Assembly: GCF_020447265.1 (NCBI RefSeq)
Contig: NZ_JAJADR010000001.1
Span: forward strand, 310,001 to 374,000
Origin: Hymenobacter lucidus
GTDB taxonomy: Bacteria; Bacteroidota; Bacteroidia; Cytophagales; Hymenobacteraceae
Length of the DNA stretch: 64,000 nt
Direction of reading: 5' to 3'
Of the stretch, positions 49,948 to 58,715 are shown piece after piece. Both the position numbers and the translations under genes were made by a program. Under the pieces are notes generated by a model, which worked only from the letters and a program-made list of their open reading frames with translations, was not told the origin of the DNA and searched no databases. Position 1 is the first letter of the stretch. Every line of letters starts with the position of its first letter.

Positions 49948-51528
49948 ATGCCTCTGCATCATCTCAGCTACGCCGCCACGGGTGCCTTCTCGTCCTTTAT
50001 TGCCGATTATATCCAGCAGAATCCCGCGCTGCGGCCCTATTATCACCGCTTCCCGACGCTGACGGAATTTGAGGGGCAGATAGCCGAAAAGCAGGCCGCC
50101 TACGCGCCCGAGGCCCGGCAGCGGCTGGTGGCCGCGCTGCGGGAGCAGTACGCTGGCTTGGGCGAAACGCACCCGGCCGTGGCCGCCAACCTGGAGCTGC
50201 TGGGCAAGGAGACAACCTTCACCGTCACGACCGGCCACCAGCTGAACCTGCTGACCGGGCCGCTGTATTTCATCTACAAGATCGTGACGACCATTAAGCT
50301 GAGCCAGCAGCTGAAGGCCCGCTATCCGCAGTACGATTTCGTGCCCGTGTACTGGATGGCGACGGAAGACCACGATTTTGCCGAAATCAACCACTTTCAC
50401 CTCTTTGGCAAAAAGCACGAGTGGCAGAACGAGCAGGTGGGCGGGCCGGTGGGCCGCATGCTGCTGGCTGGCCTGCAGGAGCAGGTGCTCGACCAGCTGC
50501 CGGCCGACGTGCCAGCCGCTTTTCGGGAGGCTTACGAGGCCGGCGGCACGCTCACCGAAGCCACCCGCCGCCTGACCCACGCCTTGTTTGGCGAGTTTGG
50601 CCTGGTGAGCATCGACGGCGACAGTGCGGCGCTGAAGCAGGCCTTGGTGCCGGTGCTGGAGCGCGAAATCCGGGAGCAGGCTTCTAACAAAGCCGTGCAG
50701 GCCACCAATGCCCAGCTGGAAGCCGCTGGCTACAAGCCCCAGATTTACTCCCGGCCCCTCAACTTGTTCTTCCTGACCAATGAGGGCAAGCGGGAGCGAA
50801 TCGAGCTGGAGGGCAACTGTTACGCGGTGCGCAACACCAGCCTTTGTTACAGCCAGGACGAGCTGTTGGAGCTGGCCCGCACCCAGCCCGAGTGCTTCAG
50901 CCCGAACGTGGTGCTGCGGCCGTTGTATCAGGAAATGCTGCTGCCCAACCTTTGCTACATCGGCGGCGGGGCCGAAGTGGCCTACTGGTTTCAGCTCCGG
51001 CAGGTATTCATCGACAACCAGGTGCCGTTCCCGATGCTGCTGCTGCGCAACTCGGCCCTGTATCTGGGCAAGGCCAACGCCGGCAAGCTGCGCAAGCTGG
51101 GCCTCACGCCCACCGACGTTTTCCGGCCGCTGCCCGAGCTCAAAAAGCAGGTGGGCGCCACGCTGGGCCAGGAAGAAGTGAGCTTGAGCGAGCAGCAGCA
51201 GGCCATTGCCGCCACCTTTCAGCAGATAACTGACCTGGCCCAGCGCCTCGACCCGACGCTGGTAAAAACCGTGGCCGCCGAAGCCCAGAAAGTAGCCGGC
51301 GGACTGGCCGGCCTCGAAAAGCGCCTCAGCAAAGCCGCCGAAGCCAAGCACGATACGGCCTACTCGCAGCTCACGGCCGTAAAGGAAAAGCTCTTTCCGG
51401 GCGGCGACCTGCAGGAGCGCGTCGACAACGTGCTGTCCATTCTGATCAACAACCCCGAGTTTATTCCGCAGCTCCTGGAGGCGTTCGAGCCGCTGGCCCT
51501 GGAGCTTACGGTAGTGGAAGAGGCTTGA
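49948..51528 (+). CDS. bshC: bacillithiol biosynthesis cysteine-adding enzyme BshC
   Basis: 526 aa, normal for the family. Adds cysteine to glucosaminyl-malate, the last step of bacillithiol synthesis. Family blocks: VTTGHQLNLLTGPLYFIYKI, YWMATEDHDFAEINH, and VLRPLYQEMLLPNLCYIGG...AYWFQL, and a C-terminal coiled-coil stretch (about 390-470). The presence of bshC suggests bacillithiol is the low-molecular-weight thiol; bshA and bshB are not in the window. ATG 49948. Confidence 0.95.
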   Translation: MPLHHLSYAATGAFSSFIADYIQQNPALRPYYHRFPTLTEFEGQIAEKQAAYAPEARQRLVAALREQYAGLGETHPAVAANLELLGKETTFTVTTGHQLNLLTGPLYFIYKIVTTIKLSQQLKARYPQYDFVPVYWMATEDHDFAEINHFHLFGKKHEWQNEQVGGPVGRMLLAGLQEQVLDQLPADVPAAFREAYEAGGTLTEATRRLTHALFGEFGLVSIDGDSAALKQALVPVLEREIREQASNKAVQATNAQLEAAGYKPQIYSRPLNLFFLTNEGKRERIELEGNCYAVRNTSLCYSQDELLELARTQPECFSPNVVLRPLYQEMLLPNLCYIGGGAEVAYWFQLRQVFIDNQVPFPMLLLRNSALYLGKANAGKLRKLGLTPTDVFRPLPELKKQVGATLGQEEVSLSEQQQAIAATFQQITDLAQRLDPTLVKTVAAEAQKVAGGLAGLEKRLSKAAEAKHDTAYSQLTAVKEKLFPGGDLQERVDNVLSILINNPEFIPQLLEAFEPLALELTVVEEA

Positions 51529-51555
51529 TTCTAGATAATATAGGCCTGCAGTTTA

Positions 51556-51588
51556 GCCGCCGCCTTCGATACTTTCGGGGGCGGCGGC
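51556..51588 (+). terminator. hairpin after bshC
   Basis: GCCGCCGCC (51556-51564) pairs with GGCGGCGGC (51580-51588), followed by TGTTTTA. A reasonable terminator with an imperfect T tract. Confidence 0.55.
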
Positions 51589-51721
51589 GGTGTTTTATAT
51601 TGCACGGCTTTCTATCCATTTCTGCCCGCTACGTTTTTCCTGTCTGGTTACCAGATGCTAAGCGCGGCGCCCGGCAGCGCTAACCGGCCCGTGTATTGCC
51701 CGCCGCCTTTTTCGACCACGT

Positions 51722-52300
51722 ATGCTGAAAAGTGAATTGCGGCGGCAGATGCTGTCCTGGCGGCAGGCTCTGTCGGAGCTGGAGCTGGCCACGCGCAGCC
51801 AGCAGGTGGCGGCCCGGCTGTTCAAGGAAACCTACCTGACCCAGCTGCGGGCCATTCACGTGTTTCTGCCCATTCAGCGGCAGCGCGAACTGGATACCTG
51901 GGGCATCATTCGCCGCTTCTGGCGCGAGTTTCCGGAGGTGCATATGGTGGTGCCCGTGATGCAGGAAGACGGCCGCTCGCTGCGCCATTACCTGCTCACG
52001 CCCGACACCGAGCTGGTGGAAAACGCCTGGAACGTGCCCGAGCCGCTGAATGCCGCCGAGGTAGCGCCCCAGGAGCTGGATGCCGTGCTGATTCCGCTGC
52101 TGGCCTTCGATGAAGCCGGCAACCGCGTGGGCTACGGCAAGGGCTTCTACGACCGGTTTCTGCAACAGTGCCGCCCCGATGTGCTGCTCATTGGCCTCTC
52201 CCTGGAAGACCCCGTGGCGCGCATCGCCGATGCCTGGGAGGGCGACGTGCGCCTGCACGCCTGCGTAACGCCCGGCCGGGTGTGGCGCTTCGAAAAGTAA
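51722..52300 (+). CDS. 5-formyltetrahydrofolate cyclo-ligase
   Basis: 192 aa. ATP-dependent conversion of 5-formyl-THF to 5,10-methenyl-THF. The signature GYGKGFYDRFL (about 138-148) is intact, and the N-terminal KSELRRQMLSWRQAL helix with basic residues is typical. The IPLLAFDEAGNRVGYGKG block is the substrate/ATP-binding region. ATG 51722; transcribed alone. Confidence 0.95.
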   Translation: MLKSELRRQMLSWRQALSELELATRSQQVAARLFKETYLTQLRAIHVFLPIQRQRELDTWGIIRRFWREFPEVHMVVPVMQEDGRSLRHYLLTPDTELVENAWNVPEPLNAAEVAPQELDAVLIPLLAFDEAGNRVGYGKGFYDRFLQQCRPDVLLIGLSLEDPVARIADAWEGDVRLHACVTPGRVWRFEK

Positions 52301-52342
52301 GCCCGGCCGGAGCCGGCCACAACAAAGCACTTCTGCGGCGCG

Positions 52343-52372
52343 TTGCCTGAAAGTCAGTTCTTTTTACCTTGC
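52343..52372 (+). promoter_or_regulatory. candidate promoter of the ExbD-like gene, possibly leaderless
   Basis: TTG at 52343-52345, a 19-bp spacer, then TACCTTGC at 52365-52372, a variant of the -7 box. The ATG at 52378 is only 5 bp beyond it, about where transcription would start. Confidence 0.45.
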
Positions 52373-52377
52373 TTGCT

Positions 52378-52896
52378 ATGGCTACTTCCCAACCCGCTGC
52401 CAACACCAGTCTCCGGTCGAGCCGGCGCAATTTTCGCCGCATCCTGCACCCGGATATGACGCCGATGGTGGGCCTGGGCTTCCTGCTGGTCACCTTCTTC
52501 CTGCTCGCCGCTGATTTCAAAAAGCCGACGGTGCTGGACCTGATGATGCCGGTTAGTAGAACGCATTGTGACCCGCCTATCGACCGGAGCTCCTCGGCTA
52601 CAACCCTGGTTCTTGGAAAGAGTGATAAAGTATTATACTACAATGGGATGCTAAGAAATGGCAGTACGCCTGATGTGCAGGTTATGGATTTTTCATCTAC
52701 AAGCTTGCGGCATCTGTTACTGAAGTTGAAACAGGAGCACCCCAATTATATAGTCCTGATTAAGCCTTCAGACAAGGCTAAGTATCGGAACATAGTGGAT
52801 GCGCTAGACGAAATGAACATCACCGGGCAGACCCAATACGCTTTGGTGGACATGCAGCAAGGCGACTATGACTTGCTGAAGCGGAACGGCTTGTAG
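52378..52896 (+). CDS. ExbD-like protein lacking the channel aspartate
   Basis: 172 aa from ATG 52378. Layout of an ExbD/TolR motor protein: basic N-terminus, one membrane helix (about 27-45), periplasmic domain. In most Bacteroidota ExbD proteins the helix starts MTPMVDLGFLL; here it reads MTPMVGLGFLL, so the proton-carrying Asp is Gly32. The periplasmic domain is intact in outline (VLIKPSDKAKYRNIVDALDEM, the usual C-terminal 'D.....Y..ivdvlDe' block). Codons from about 52540 on are clearly more AT-rich than in neighbouring genes. No exbB lies nearby. Likely not a proton-driven motor subunit; possibly a regulatory or decaying paralogue. Confidence 0.8.
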   Translation: MATSQPAANTSLRSSRRNFRRILHPDMTPMVGLGFLLVTFFLLAADFKKPTVLDLMMPVSRTHCDPPIDRSSSATTLVLGKSDKVLYYNGMLRNGSTPDVQVMDFSSTSLRHLLLKLKQEHPNYIVLIKPSDKAKYRNIVDALDEMNITGQTQYALVDMQQGDYDLLKRNGL

Positions 52897-52911
52897 CCGA
52901 AGCTGTCGTTG

Positions 52912-53448
52912 TTATTGCGGCACTTCTTCCACCTGCGCAATGCGGGCCTGGCCCCAGGGCGCTACGCTCACCCGCACCAGCAGGGCGCGCCGGATGCCGG
53001 CTTTCTGTAGTGCCTGCCCCGCATCTTCGGGCACATAGTACCGCTCCAGGTTGTAGCGCAGCCGGATGCCGTGCCGCCAGCTGTCGGTGACCCAGCCGCG
53101 CAGGATTGCCTGGTCGGCGGTGGCGGCTGGCTCGGTGGCATATACGCCGGTGGCTTCGTAGGCGCGGCCGGCGGGCTGGAGCAGCACGTACACCGGCTGG
53201 CCTTTCTGCGGGGCGTCCGGCCCGTGCCACAGCTGCGGCGTTACCTGGCTGATGGTGTAGGTCAGGCGCACATAATCGCCGAAAAGCAGGTCGCGCGGGT
53301 CGACGGGGGTGGTACGCAGCACGATGGTGCGGCCCAGCGCGGTAGTGGCGTAGCCCGCGCCGGCCACGGCCAGAATAAACAGCGCCTGCACGGCCACGGC
53401 CAAAGTCACGAGCCGCTGGCGGGAGAAGAAAGTGCTGGTCGGGTTCAT
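52912..53448 (-). CDS. GDYXXLXY family protein
   Basis: 178 aa. One N-terminal membrane helix (about 12-32), then the name-giving motif FGDYVRLTYTIS (residues about 57-68) and a beta-rich extracytoplasmic domain. The family is nearly always paired with a DUF2157 membrane protein, as here: the start ATG overlaps the DUF2157 stop by one base (TAATG). Function unknown. Confidence 0.9.
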   Translation of the reverse strand: MNPTSTFFSRQRLVTLAVAVQALFILAVAGAGYATTALGRTIVLRTTPVDPRDLLFGDYVRLTYTISQVTPQLWHGPDAPQKGQPVYVLLQPAGRAYEATGVYATEPAATADQAILRGWVTDSWRHGIRLRYNLERYYVPEDAGQALQKAGIRRALLVRVSVAPWGQARIAQVEEVPQ

Positions 53449-54689
53449 TAGGCGTGGGATTGAACGTCGGGCTGAGCGTCGGGTTGCTTGGCGGCCAACG
53501 ACTGCGCATTCTTGCGCCGCAGGTACCAGCTCAGACTCAACAGCAAAGCCCCGCCGAGCAGGAAAAACAGCGACTTATCCATGAAGGCCCACGTCAGCTT
53601 GAAGTAAGCCACCATCGTGGTCAGGATAAACAGCACCGTGCCCAGCGTGACGCGGTCGGCGTTGTTTTCCTGGTGGGCGCGCCACAGCACCGAGCCCGAA
53701 TAGGCATACAGCACCACCAGCGTGGCAATGGCCAGGGCCAAACCACCGTGCAGGTAAAAGCCCGGCAGCAGCAGCAGCCAGTCGGTGGCGCTGCTCAGGC
53801 GGCCCCGCTTATACTTGCCCGCCAACGACAGCGCCAGCACTAGCAGCAGGGCGCTGATATAGGCCAGAAACGGCGGCCGTAGCATACCGGCGTAGGTATC
53901 GGCCTCGCCATAGAGGGCCAGTCCCAGCGTAAACAGGAAGGCGGCAACCAGCGGCGGGGCCTGCAACGAGCGGCCCGCCGGGCGGTCAGCCTGCCAGTCG
54001 CCGGCGGCGTAGATGAGCATAGCCGGAATAAAGAACCAGGTGATTTTGGCGTGCAGATGCCCAATGAGCAAGCCCGCCTGCCAGAGTAGGCCGGTAGCCA
54101 GCACGGTAGCCAGCAACCCATCGGGCCGCCGCCACCAGTAGTAGCCCAGTCCCCACACGGTGAGGGCCGCCGTGAAGTAGCTGAAGCCCCCGAGCTGCCC
54201 GGTACTGTAGCCCTGCACGATGCCCCCGATGGCGGCCGTGAGAATAAACAGGAAGCGGCTGTGGTAGAGGTAAGTAAGGGCGGTGCCGGCCAGGGCCCAG
54301 GCCAGCAGCCCGGTAGCATCGTAGCCGATGAGCTGGTACATGTGGCCGGTGAGAATGATGCCGGCGCCGAACAGAATCAGACCCAGGCCCACCAGGCCGA
54401 TGCCGAGCGAATCGTTGCGGCGGCGCAGGAAATATTCGCCCCCGGCGTAGGCCCCGCTCATGCTGCCCAGCAGCAGCAGCAGCCGGAGCCACTCGGGCAG
54501 GCCCTGCCAGTTGGCGGCCACCAGACTCAGGGCGCTAAGCCCCACCAGCAGGCTGCCCAGCAGCGGCAACAGCCCCACCACGCGGCCTTCATCGGGGTAG
54601 AGGGCCAAGAGCTGCTGCTGCTGCTCCGGCGTGATGATACCCTGCGCCACCCACTTCGGGCCTTCCGTCTCCAGTAGTTTCCGACTCAT
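53448..54689 (-). CDS. DUF2157 polytopic membrane protein
   Basis: 413 aa from ATG 54689 (MSRKLLETEG); a TTG four codons upstream also keeps the frame. A short N-terminal soluble part (WVAQGIITPEQQQQLLALYP, the typical DUF2157 opening) is followed by about 11-12 hydrophobic helices. Translationally coupled with the GDYXXLXY gene. No catalytic motif; function of the pair unknown. Confidence 0.88.
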   Translation of the reverse strand: MSRKLLETEGPKWVAQGIITPEQQQQLLALYPDEGRVVGLLPLLGSLLVGLSALSLVAANWQGLPEWLRLLLLLGSMSGAYAGGEYFLRRRNDSLGIGLVGLGLILFGAGIILTGHMYQLIGYDATGLLAWALAGTALTYLYHSRFLFILTAAIGGIVQGYSTGQLGGFSYFTAALTVWGLGYYWWRRPDGLLATVLATGLLWQAGLLIGHLHAKITWFFIPAMLIYAAGDWQADRPAGRSLQAPPLVAAFLFTLGLALYGEADTYAGMLRPPFLAYISALLLVLALSLAGKYKRGRLSSATDWLLLLPGFYLHGGLALAIATLVVLYAYSGSVLWRAHQENNADRVTLGTVLFILTTMVAYFKLTWAFMDKSLFFLLGGALLLSLSWYLRRKNAQSLAAKQPDAQPDVQSHA

Positions 54690-54760
54690 AATTGCAGTCA
54701 ACTTACGCAGAAAGGGGACAAAAGGCGCTGCCAGACGGAAATAGCAGGCCTACGCGGCAG

Positions 54761-55657
54761 TTAGTGGCTTGGCAATTTCCTCAGGTCCCGGCCGGCCAGC
54801 AGATAGTCGCGCCGGAGTTGGTGCTTGCCAAAGAAAGCCGCTAGGTCCTGGAGCCGACGGGTATTGTCGTACTGAAAATTCCAGTGAAGCTTCATCTGAC
54901 ACTCCGAGCACAGGCGGTTGGGCGTGGCATCGGTTTCGGACAGACTATTGGTACCATTCATCACGCAGTGGGCGTAGGTGCAGTGGTGCAGGGAAAACAT
55001 GTGCCCGATTTCGTGCGACGAAATGGCAATCAGCCGGGCCAGACTGCGGGCGTAATTTTTGGTCGTAAGAGTCTGGTCCTGCAATCGGTAGATGGACGTG
55101 ACGCCGACCCGGTCGGGGTACGAGGCCAGCCCGAACACGTAATTCCATTCGGGCTTCGGGTACAGATCTTTGGCACTGATGGCCATGAGTGCCAGGCCGG
55201 CACTGGGCCGGTGGGCTTTCAGATAATTGTCGAGTAGGTAGGGTGCTAGTAGCTGTTCGTGGCCGCCCTGCCGGCGCCGGGCCGTGGGCGGCACCAGCGT
55301 ATCGGCTACCGTGGGCAGGAGCACCACCGGCTGTTGGTAAAAAATACGCAGGTACTCCCGGGTAGCCGCCAATGCCTGGCGCTGCAGGACCGAAAACCGG
55401 CCCACGGGCTGCAGGTAGATGGTATGCACCACCGAACCGGGGCGGACGGGGTGGAGCTGCTGGTAAGCGGCCACGTTCTGTCCGGGTTCCTGGTGCTCGT
55501 ACAGCCACTCGCCGGGCTGTGGCTTTTTCAGCGGCACGTCGTTTTCCCGGATTGCCTGGAAATAAATATCCGCCTGCCGCAGGGCCGGGTCAGCAGTCGA
55601 ACTGCTGCCGCTGCAGCAGAGCAGAACGAGCAACGCGAGAAAGTGGGTAGCCGTCAT
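54761..55657 (-). CDS. exported archaemetzincin-like metalloprotease
   Basis: 298 aa. The N-terminus is a lipoprotein-like signal (HFLALLVLLCCSG), so the enzyme is probably periplasmic or lipid-anchored, unlike most archaemetzincins. The zinc-binding motif HEIGHMFSLHHC is followed by YAHCVMNG and, about 20 residues later, LCSECQMKL: the family pattern HExxHxxxxxHCxxxxCxMN...CxxC. A Met-turn is present in VMNG. Substrate unknown. ATG 55657, leftward, single gene. Confidence 0.9.
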   Translation of the reverse strand: MTATHFLALLVLLCCSGSSSTADPALRQADIYFQAIRENDVPLKKPQPGEWLYEHQEPGQNVAAYQQLHPVRPGSVVHTIYLQPVGRFSVLQRQALAATREYLRIFYQQPVVLLPTVADTLVPPTARRRQGGHEQLLAPYLLDNYLKAHRPSAGLALMAISAKDLYPKPEWNYVFGLASYPDRVGVTSIYRLQDQTLTTKNYARSLARLIAISSHEIGHMFSLHHCTYAHCVMNGTNSLSETDATPNRLCSECQMKLHWNFQYDNTRRLQDLAAFFGKHQLRRDYLLAGRDLRKLPSH

Positions 55658-55705
55658 CAGACAGGAGAAGTATTACCGGTAAACGGCTTACGGCAGAGGG
55701 ATATT

Positions 55706-56407
55706 TCAGCTGCTTTTGCGGGCCCGAGTCATTTCGCGCTTGCCAGGCGGGCCGGGCAGCTTTTCCACTAGCCAGCCGGCCGCTTTCAAGCTGCGCCGGA
55801 AGCTGCCTTTGGCGCAGTAGCTCACCAGCGTGCCGCCCGGCGCGGTGGCCTGGTAAAGCTGCTCAAACACGGATTCGGTCCACATATCGGGTTGCTTCTC
55901 AGGGGCAAAGGCGTCGAAATACACCACGTCGTAGTGCGCGGCGGGCAGGATGGTTTCCTGCAGGGCCCCATGCAGTTTGCGCAGCAGGAAGCGCGGCGCT
56001 ACGAGCACAGTCGTGTTCCAGGCGGCGGCGTGCAGCTGCTCGTGGTAAGCCAGCAGCTCGGGGTTCAGCACGTAGCGCTCCACACCCAGGGCCTGAATAA
56101 CGGCGGGCGGCAGCGGATATTTTTCGAGCGTGTCGTATTCGATAACGGCGTGGGTGCTCAAGCTGCGCTGCAGCGTCAGCAGGGCGTTCAGGCCGGTGCC
56201 AAAGCCGATTTCCAGCACCCGCACCGGCGTTGCCCCGTCGGCCAGCCGGGGCTCCAGACCCGCGCCAAGGTATACGTGCTGGGCTTCCTGCAGTGCGCCG
56301 TGGGTGGAGTGGTAGTGCTCATCCAGCGCGGGCACGTAGAGGGTACTCGAACCGTCTTCTGTGGTGCGAACCTCTACTTTTACGCCGCCTTCGGTTTCGT
56401 GTATCAT
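55706..56407 (-). CDS. mnmD: tRNA (mnm5s2U34)-methyltransferase, MnmD type
   Basis: 233 aa from ATG 56407 (MIHETEGG). SAM-dependent methyltransferase acting on 5-aminomethyl-2-thiouridine at the wobble position of tRNA; the stand-alone equivalent of the MnmC methylase domain. Motifs: VLEIGFGTGLNALLTL (SAM loop), IEYDTLEKYPL, VYFDAFAPEKQPDMWT (post-II DAFxPxxxPxxW signature) and GGTLVSYCAKGSFRRSLKAAG. Only 19 bp separates its start from the divergent thioesterase gene. Confidence 0.92.
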   Translation of the reverse strand: MIHETEGGVKVEVRTTEDGSSTLYVPALDEHYHSTHGALQEAQHVYLGAGLEPRLADGATPVRVLEIGFGTGLNALLTLQRSLSTHAVIEYDTLEKYPLPPAVIQALGVERYVLNPELLAYHEQLHAAAWNTTVLVAPRFLLRKLHGALQETILPAAHYDVVYFDAFAPEKQPDMWTESVFEQLYQATAPGGTLVSYCAKGSFRRSLKAAGWLVEKLPGPPGKREMTRARKSS

Positions 56408-56426
56408 CCTTATTTCCCTTGTAACA

Positions 56427-56864
56427 ATGGCCCGTGTAAAAGTAGTGTTGCCCGCCGCATATTCGCTCAGCATCCAGCTACCCGTCCGCATCACCGACCT
56501 CAACTACGGTGCCCACCTCGGCAACGATGCCCTGCTCAGCATCCTGCACGAGGCCCGGGTGCAGTTTCTGCGGCACCTGGGGCTAGCCGAAGTCGATGCC
56601 GAAACCAAGCTGGGCGTTATCATGGCCGACGTGGCCATCGAGTATAAGGGCGAGGCTTTCTACGGCGACGTGCTGCACATTCAGCTGGCGGCCACCGAGC
56701 TAAGCAAGTACGGTTTCGACGTGGTATACTGGGTGAAAAACCAGGTCGGCAAGGAAATAGCCCGCGCTAAAACCGGCATGCTGCTCTTCGACTACAACAC
56801 CCGCAAGCTGCGCTCCATGGACGCGCCCATGGCCGCGCGCCTCACCCCCGAAGCCCACGAATAA
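56427..56864 (+). CDS. acyl-CoA thioesterase (hotdog fold)
   Basis: 145 aa from ATG 56427. 4HBT-type hotdog domain: IRITDLNYGAHLGNDALLSILHEARVQFL has the conserved Asp/Asn and the H(L)GN...E...AR helix, and VADVAIEYKGEAFYGD follows with the strand-loop-strand typical of thioesterases. Hydrolyses acyl-CoA or acyl-ACP. Two bases separate it from the TenI-like gene, so they form an operon. Confidence 0.88.
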   Translation: MARVKVVLPAAYSLSIQLPVRITDLNYGAHLGNDALLSILHEARVQFLRHLGLAEVDAETKLGVIMADVAIEYKGEAFYGDVLHIQLAATELSKYGFDVVYWVKNQVGKEIARAKTGMLLFDYNTRKLRSMDAPMAARLTPEAHE

Positions 56865-56866
56865 CG

Positions 56867-57493
56867 ATGTTTCAACTGCTACTTATTTCCTCGCCCTGGT
56901 TTTTGCCCGAGGAGCACCACGTCCTGACTCAGCTGTTCGATGCGGGCCTTACTTGCCTGCACCTGCGCAAGCCCGGCGCCTCGCGGGCCGAGGTAGAGGC
57001 CTACCTGCAAGCAGTGCCGGCGAAGTTTCACGGCCGCATTATGCTGCACCAGCACCACGAGCTGGCCCGCGACTACGCCCTGCTAGGCTTGCACCTGCCC
57101 GCCGCCACGCGGGACAACTGGCGCGGCACCCCAGTACCCGGGCAGTGCCTGTCTACCTCGTTTCACAGCCTGAACGAAGTGGAAAGGCACCGGCGGCGCT
57201 ACCACCACGTCTTTCTGAGCCCCATTTTCAACAGCATCAGCAAAGTGGGCTACTCGGCTGCTTTCCCGCCCCAGGAGCTGCAAGTGGCCCTGAGCCGCTG
57301 GGCGGCCCGCCCCACGTTCCGGCCGCAGGTAATAGCCCTGGGCGGCATTGATGCCGCCACCCTGGGCCAGGCCCGGCAGCTGGGCTTTGCGGGTGCCGCC
57401 GTGCTCGGGGCCCTCTGGCAGCACCCCGACCCGGTGGCGGTGTTCCGGGAGCTGCAGCAGGTGGCCGCGCAACTCGTAGCACCAGCCGTGTAG
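56867..57493 (+). CDS. TenI-like thiamine phosphate synthase family protein
   Basis: 208 aa TIM-barrel of the ThiE/TenI family. Matching blocks: LTCLHLRKPGAS, MLHQHHELARDYALLGLHLP, STSFHSLNEVE, HVFLSPIFNSISKVGY, VIALGGIDAATLGQA, GAAVLGALW. The pyrophosphate-loop 'GPxFxTxTK' of true ThiE is replaced by SPIFNSISK, so it is more likely a TenI-type (thiazole tautomerase) or an uncharacterised relative. It is convergent with the thiamine operon (18 bp from thiH), while a true thiE lies inside that operon. Confidence 0.85.
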   Translation: MFQLLLISSPWFLPEEHHVLTQLFDAGLTCLHLRKPGASRAEVEAYLQAVPAKFHGRIMLHQHHELARDYALLGLHLPAATRDNWRGTPVPGQCLSTSFHSLNEVERHRRRYHHVFLSPIFNSISKVGYSAAFPPQELQVALSRWAARPTFRPQVIALGGIDAATLGQARQLGFAGAAVLGALWQHPDPVAVFRELQQVAAQLVAPAV

Positions 57494-57510
57494 CTCGGGC
57501 TGCTGCCGGG

Positions 57511-58635
57511 TTAGTGGCGGGCCAGGGTGGTTAAGGTCGGGTCCCAGTCTTTCCAGACCGGCTCGTAGCCCTGGCGGCGCAGCATATCGGCAATTTCCCG
57601 GGGACTGCGCTCATCCGAAATTTCAAACTGTTCCAGCGACTCCGGGGCCACGGCGTAGCCGCCGGGGTTGGTTTTGGAGCCCGCGCTGATGCTGGTGATG
57701 CCCAGGCGGATGATGTTGTCGCGGAAGGTGGGGCTTTCCCGGGTCGAAATGGACAGCTCCACTTCCTCGTTGAGCAGGCGGTAGGCACAGATCAGCTGCA
57801 CCAGCTCCCGGTCACTCATTTCCACCTTGGGCGGCAGCAGGCCCTGGGCCGGGCGCAGGCGCGGAAAGGACAGGCTGTAGCGGGTTTGCCAGTAGGTTTT
57901 TTCGAGGTAGCCCAGGTGCAGGGCCGTGTAGAAGCTGTCGGTGCGCCAGTCTTCCAGCCCGAAGAGCACGCCCAGGCCCATCTTGTGAATGCCGGCCCGG
58001 CCCAGGCGGTCGGGCGTGTCGAGGCGGTAGTGGAAGTTCGACTTCTTGCCCTTGGGGTGGTGCTGGCGGTAGTCGGCCTGGTGGTAGGTTTCCTGGTACA
58101 CCAGCACCGTGTTCAGCCCCTGAGGAATCAGCTGCTCGTAGTCCGGCTGGTCGAGGGGCTGCACCTCCATGGAAATGTGGGAGAAGTGGGGCCGCAGGGT
58201 GTGCAGGGCTTTTTCCAGGTAGTCCACGCCCACGGTCTGGTTGGCCTCACCGGTTACCAGCAGCACATGGTCGTAGCCCCACTCCTTAAGTACGGCCGCT
58301 TCCTGCAGCATTTCCACGCTGCTCAGCGTGCGCCGCCGGATTTTATTATCCAGGCTGAAGCCGCAGTAGGTGCAGATATTCTGGCACTCGTTGCTTAGGT
58401 AGAGCGGTACGTAGAGCTGCACCGTATTGCCGAACCGCCGGCGGGTGAGCTGCTCGCTGAGACGGGCCATGTGCTCCAGATAGGGCACGGCGGCCGGAGA
58501 AATAAGGGCTTTGAAGTCTTCCAGGGTGCGTTTGGGCGCGGCCAAAGCCCGCTCCACATCCGCCGCCGTTTTGGAATAGATGCCGGCTTTGACGTCGTCC
58601 CAGGCGTGGGCTTCGAAAATAGGGCGGAAGCTCAT
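57511..58635 (-). CDS. thiH: 2-iminoacetate synthase (tyrosine lyase) ThiH
   Basis: 374 aa from ATG 58635 (MSFRPIFEAH). Radical SAM enzyme that cleaves tyrosine to dehydroglycine for thiazole synthesis, the anaerobic-type alternative to ThiO. The 4Fe-4S triad is CQNICTYCGF (CxxxCxxC). Other blocks: LVTGEANQTVGVDYL, YQETYHQADYRQHHPKGKK, STRESPTFRDNI and GSKTNPGGY. Last gene of the leftward thiamine operon. Confidence 0.97.
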   Translation of the reverse strand: MSFRPIFEAHAWDDVKAGIYSKTAADVERALAAPKRTLEDFKALISPAAVPYLEHMARLSEQLTRRRFGNTVQLYVPLYLSNECQNICTYCGFSLDNKIRRRTLSSVEMLQEAAVLKEWGYDHVLLVTGEANQTVGVDYLEKALHTLRPHFSHISMEVQPLDQPDYEQLIPQGLNTVLVYQETYHQADYRQHHPKGKKSNFHYRLDTPDRLGRAGIHKMGLGVLFGLEDWRTDSFYTALHLGYLEKTYWQTRYSLSFPRLRPAQGLLPPKVEMSDRELVQLICAYRLLNEEVELSISTRESPTFRDNIIRLGITSISAGSKTNPGGYAVAPESLEQFEISDERSPREIADMLRRQGYEPVWKDWDPTLTTLARH

Positions 58636-58662
58636 ACTCGTATCAGAAGAAAATAATTGTCG

Positions 58663-58689
58663 GTCATGTCTCGCGCTGCTCGGCATGAC
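58663..58689. repeat. short hairpin repeat, GTCATGCCGAGC type, inside the thiamine operon
   Basis: GTCATGTC...GGCATGAC: on the minus strand GTC-ATGCC-GAGCAGCGCGA-GACAT-GAC, the same layout as the hairpins at 978-1010 and 9978-10010, with a G.T pair in the stem. It fills the 80-bp gap between thiG and thiH. Confidence 0.65.
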
Positions 58690-58715
58690 GTCCTTACCAA
58701 GCGTTTGGGCTTCTA

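Noticed and set aside
49807..51351. A 514-codon - strand open frame opposite bshC
   Set aside because: Antisense shadow; bshC is full length and clearly recognisable.
52378..52896. Considered the ExbD-like gene as a recent horizontal gain because of its AT-rich second half
   Set aside because: The first half has normal composition and the protein fits the local phylum's ExbD type, so composition alone is not enough.
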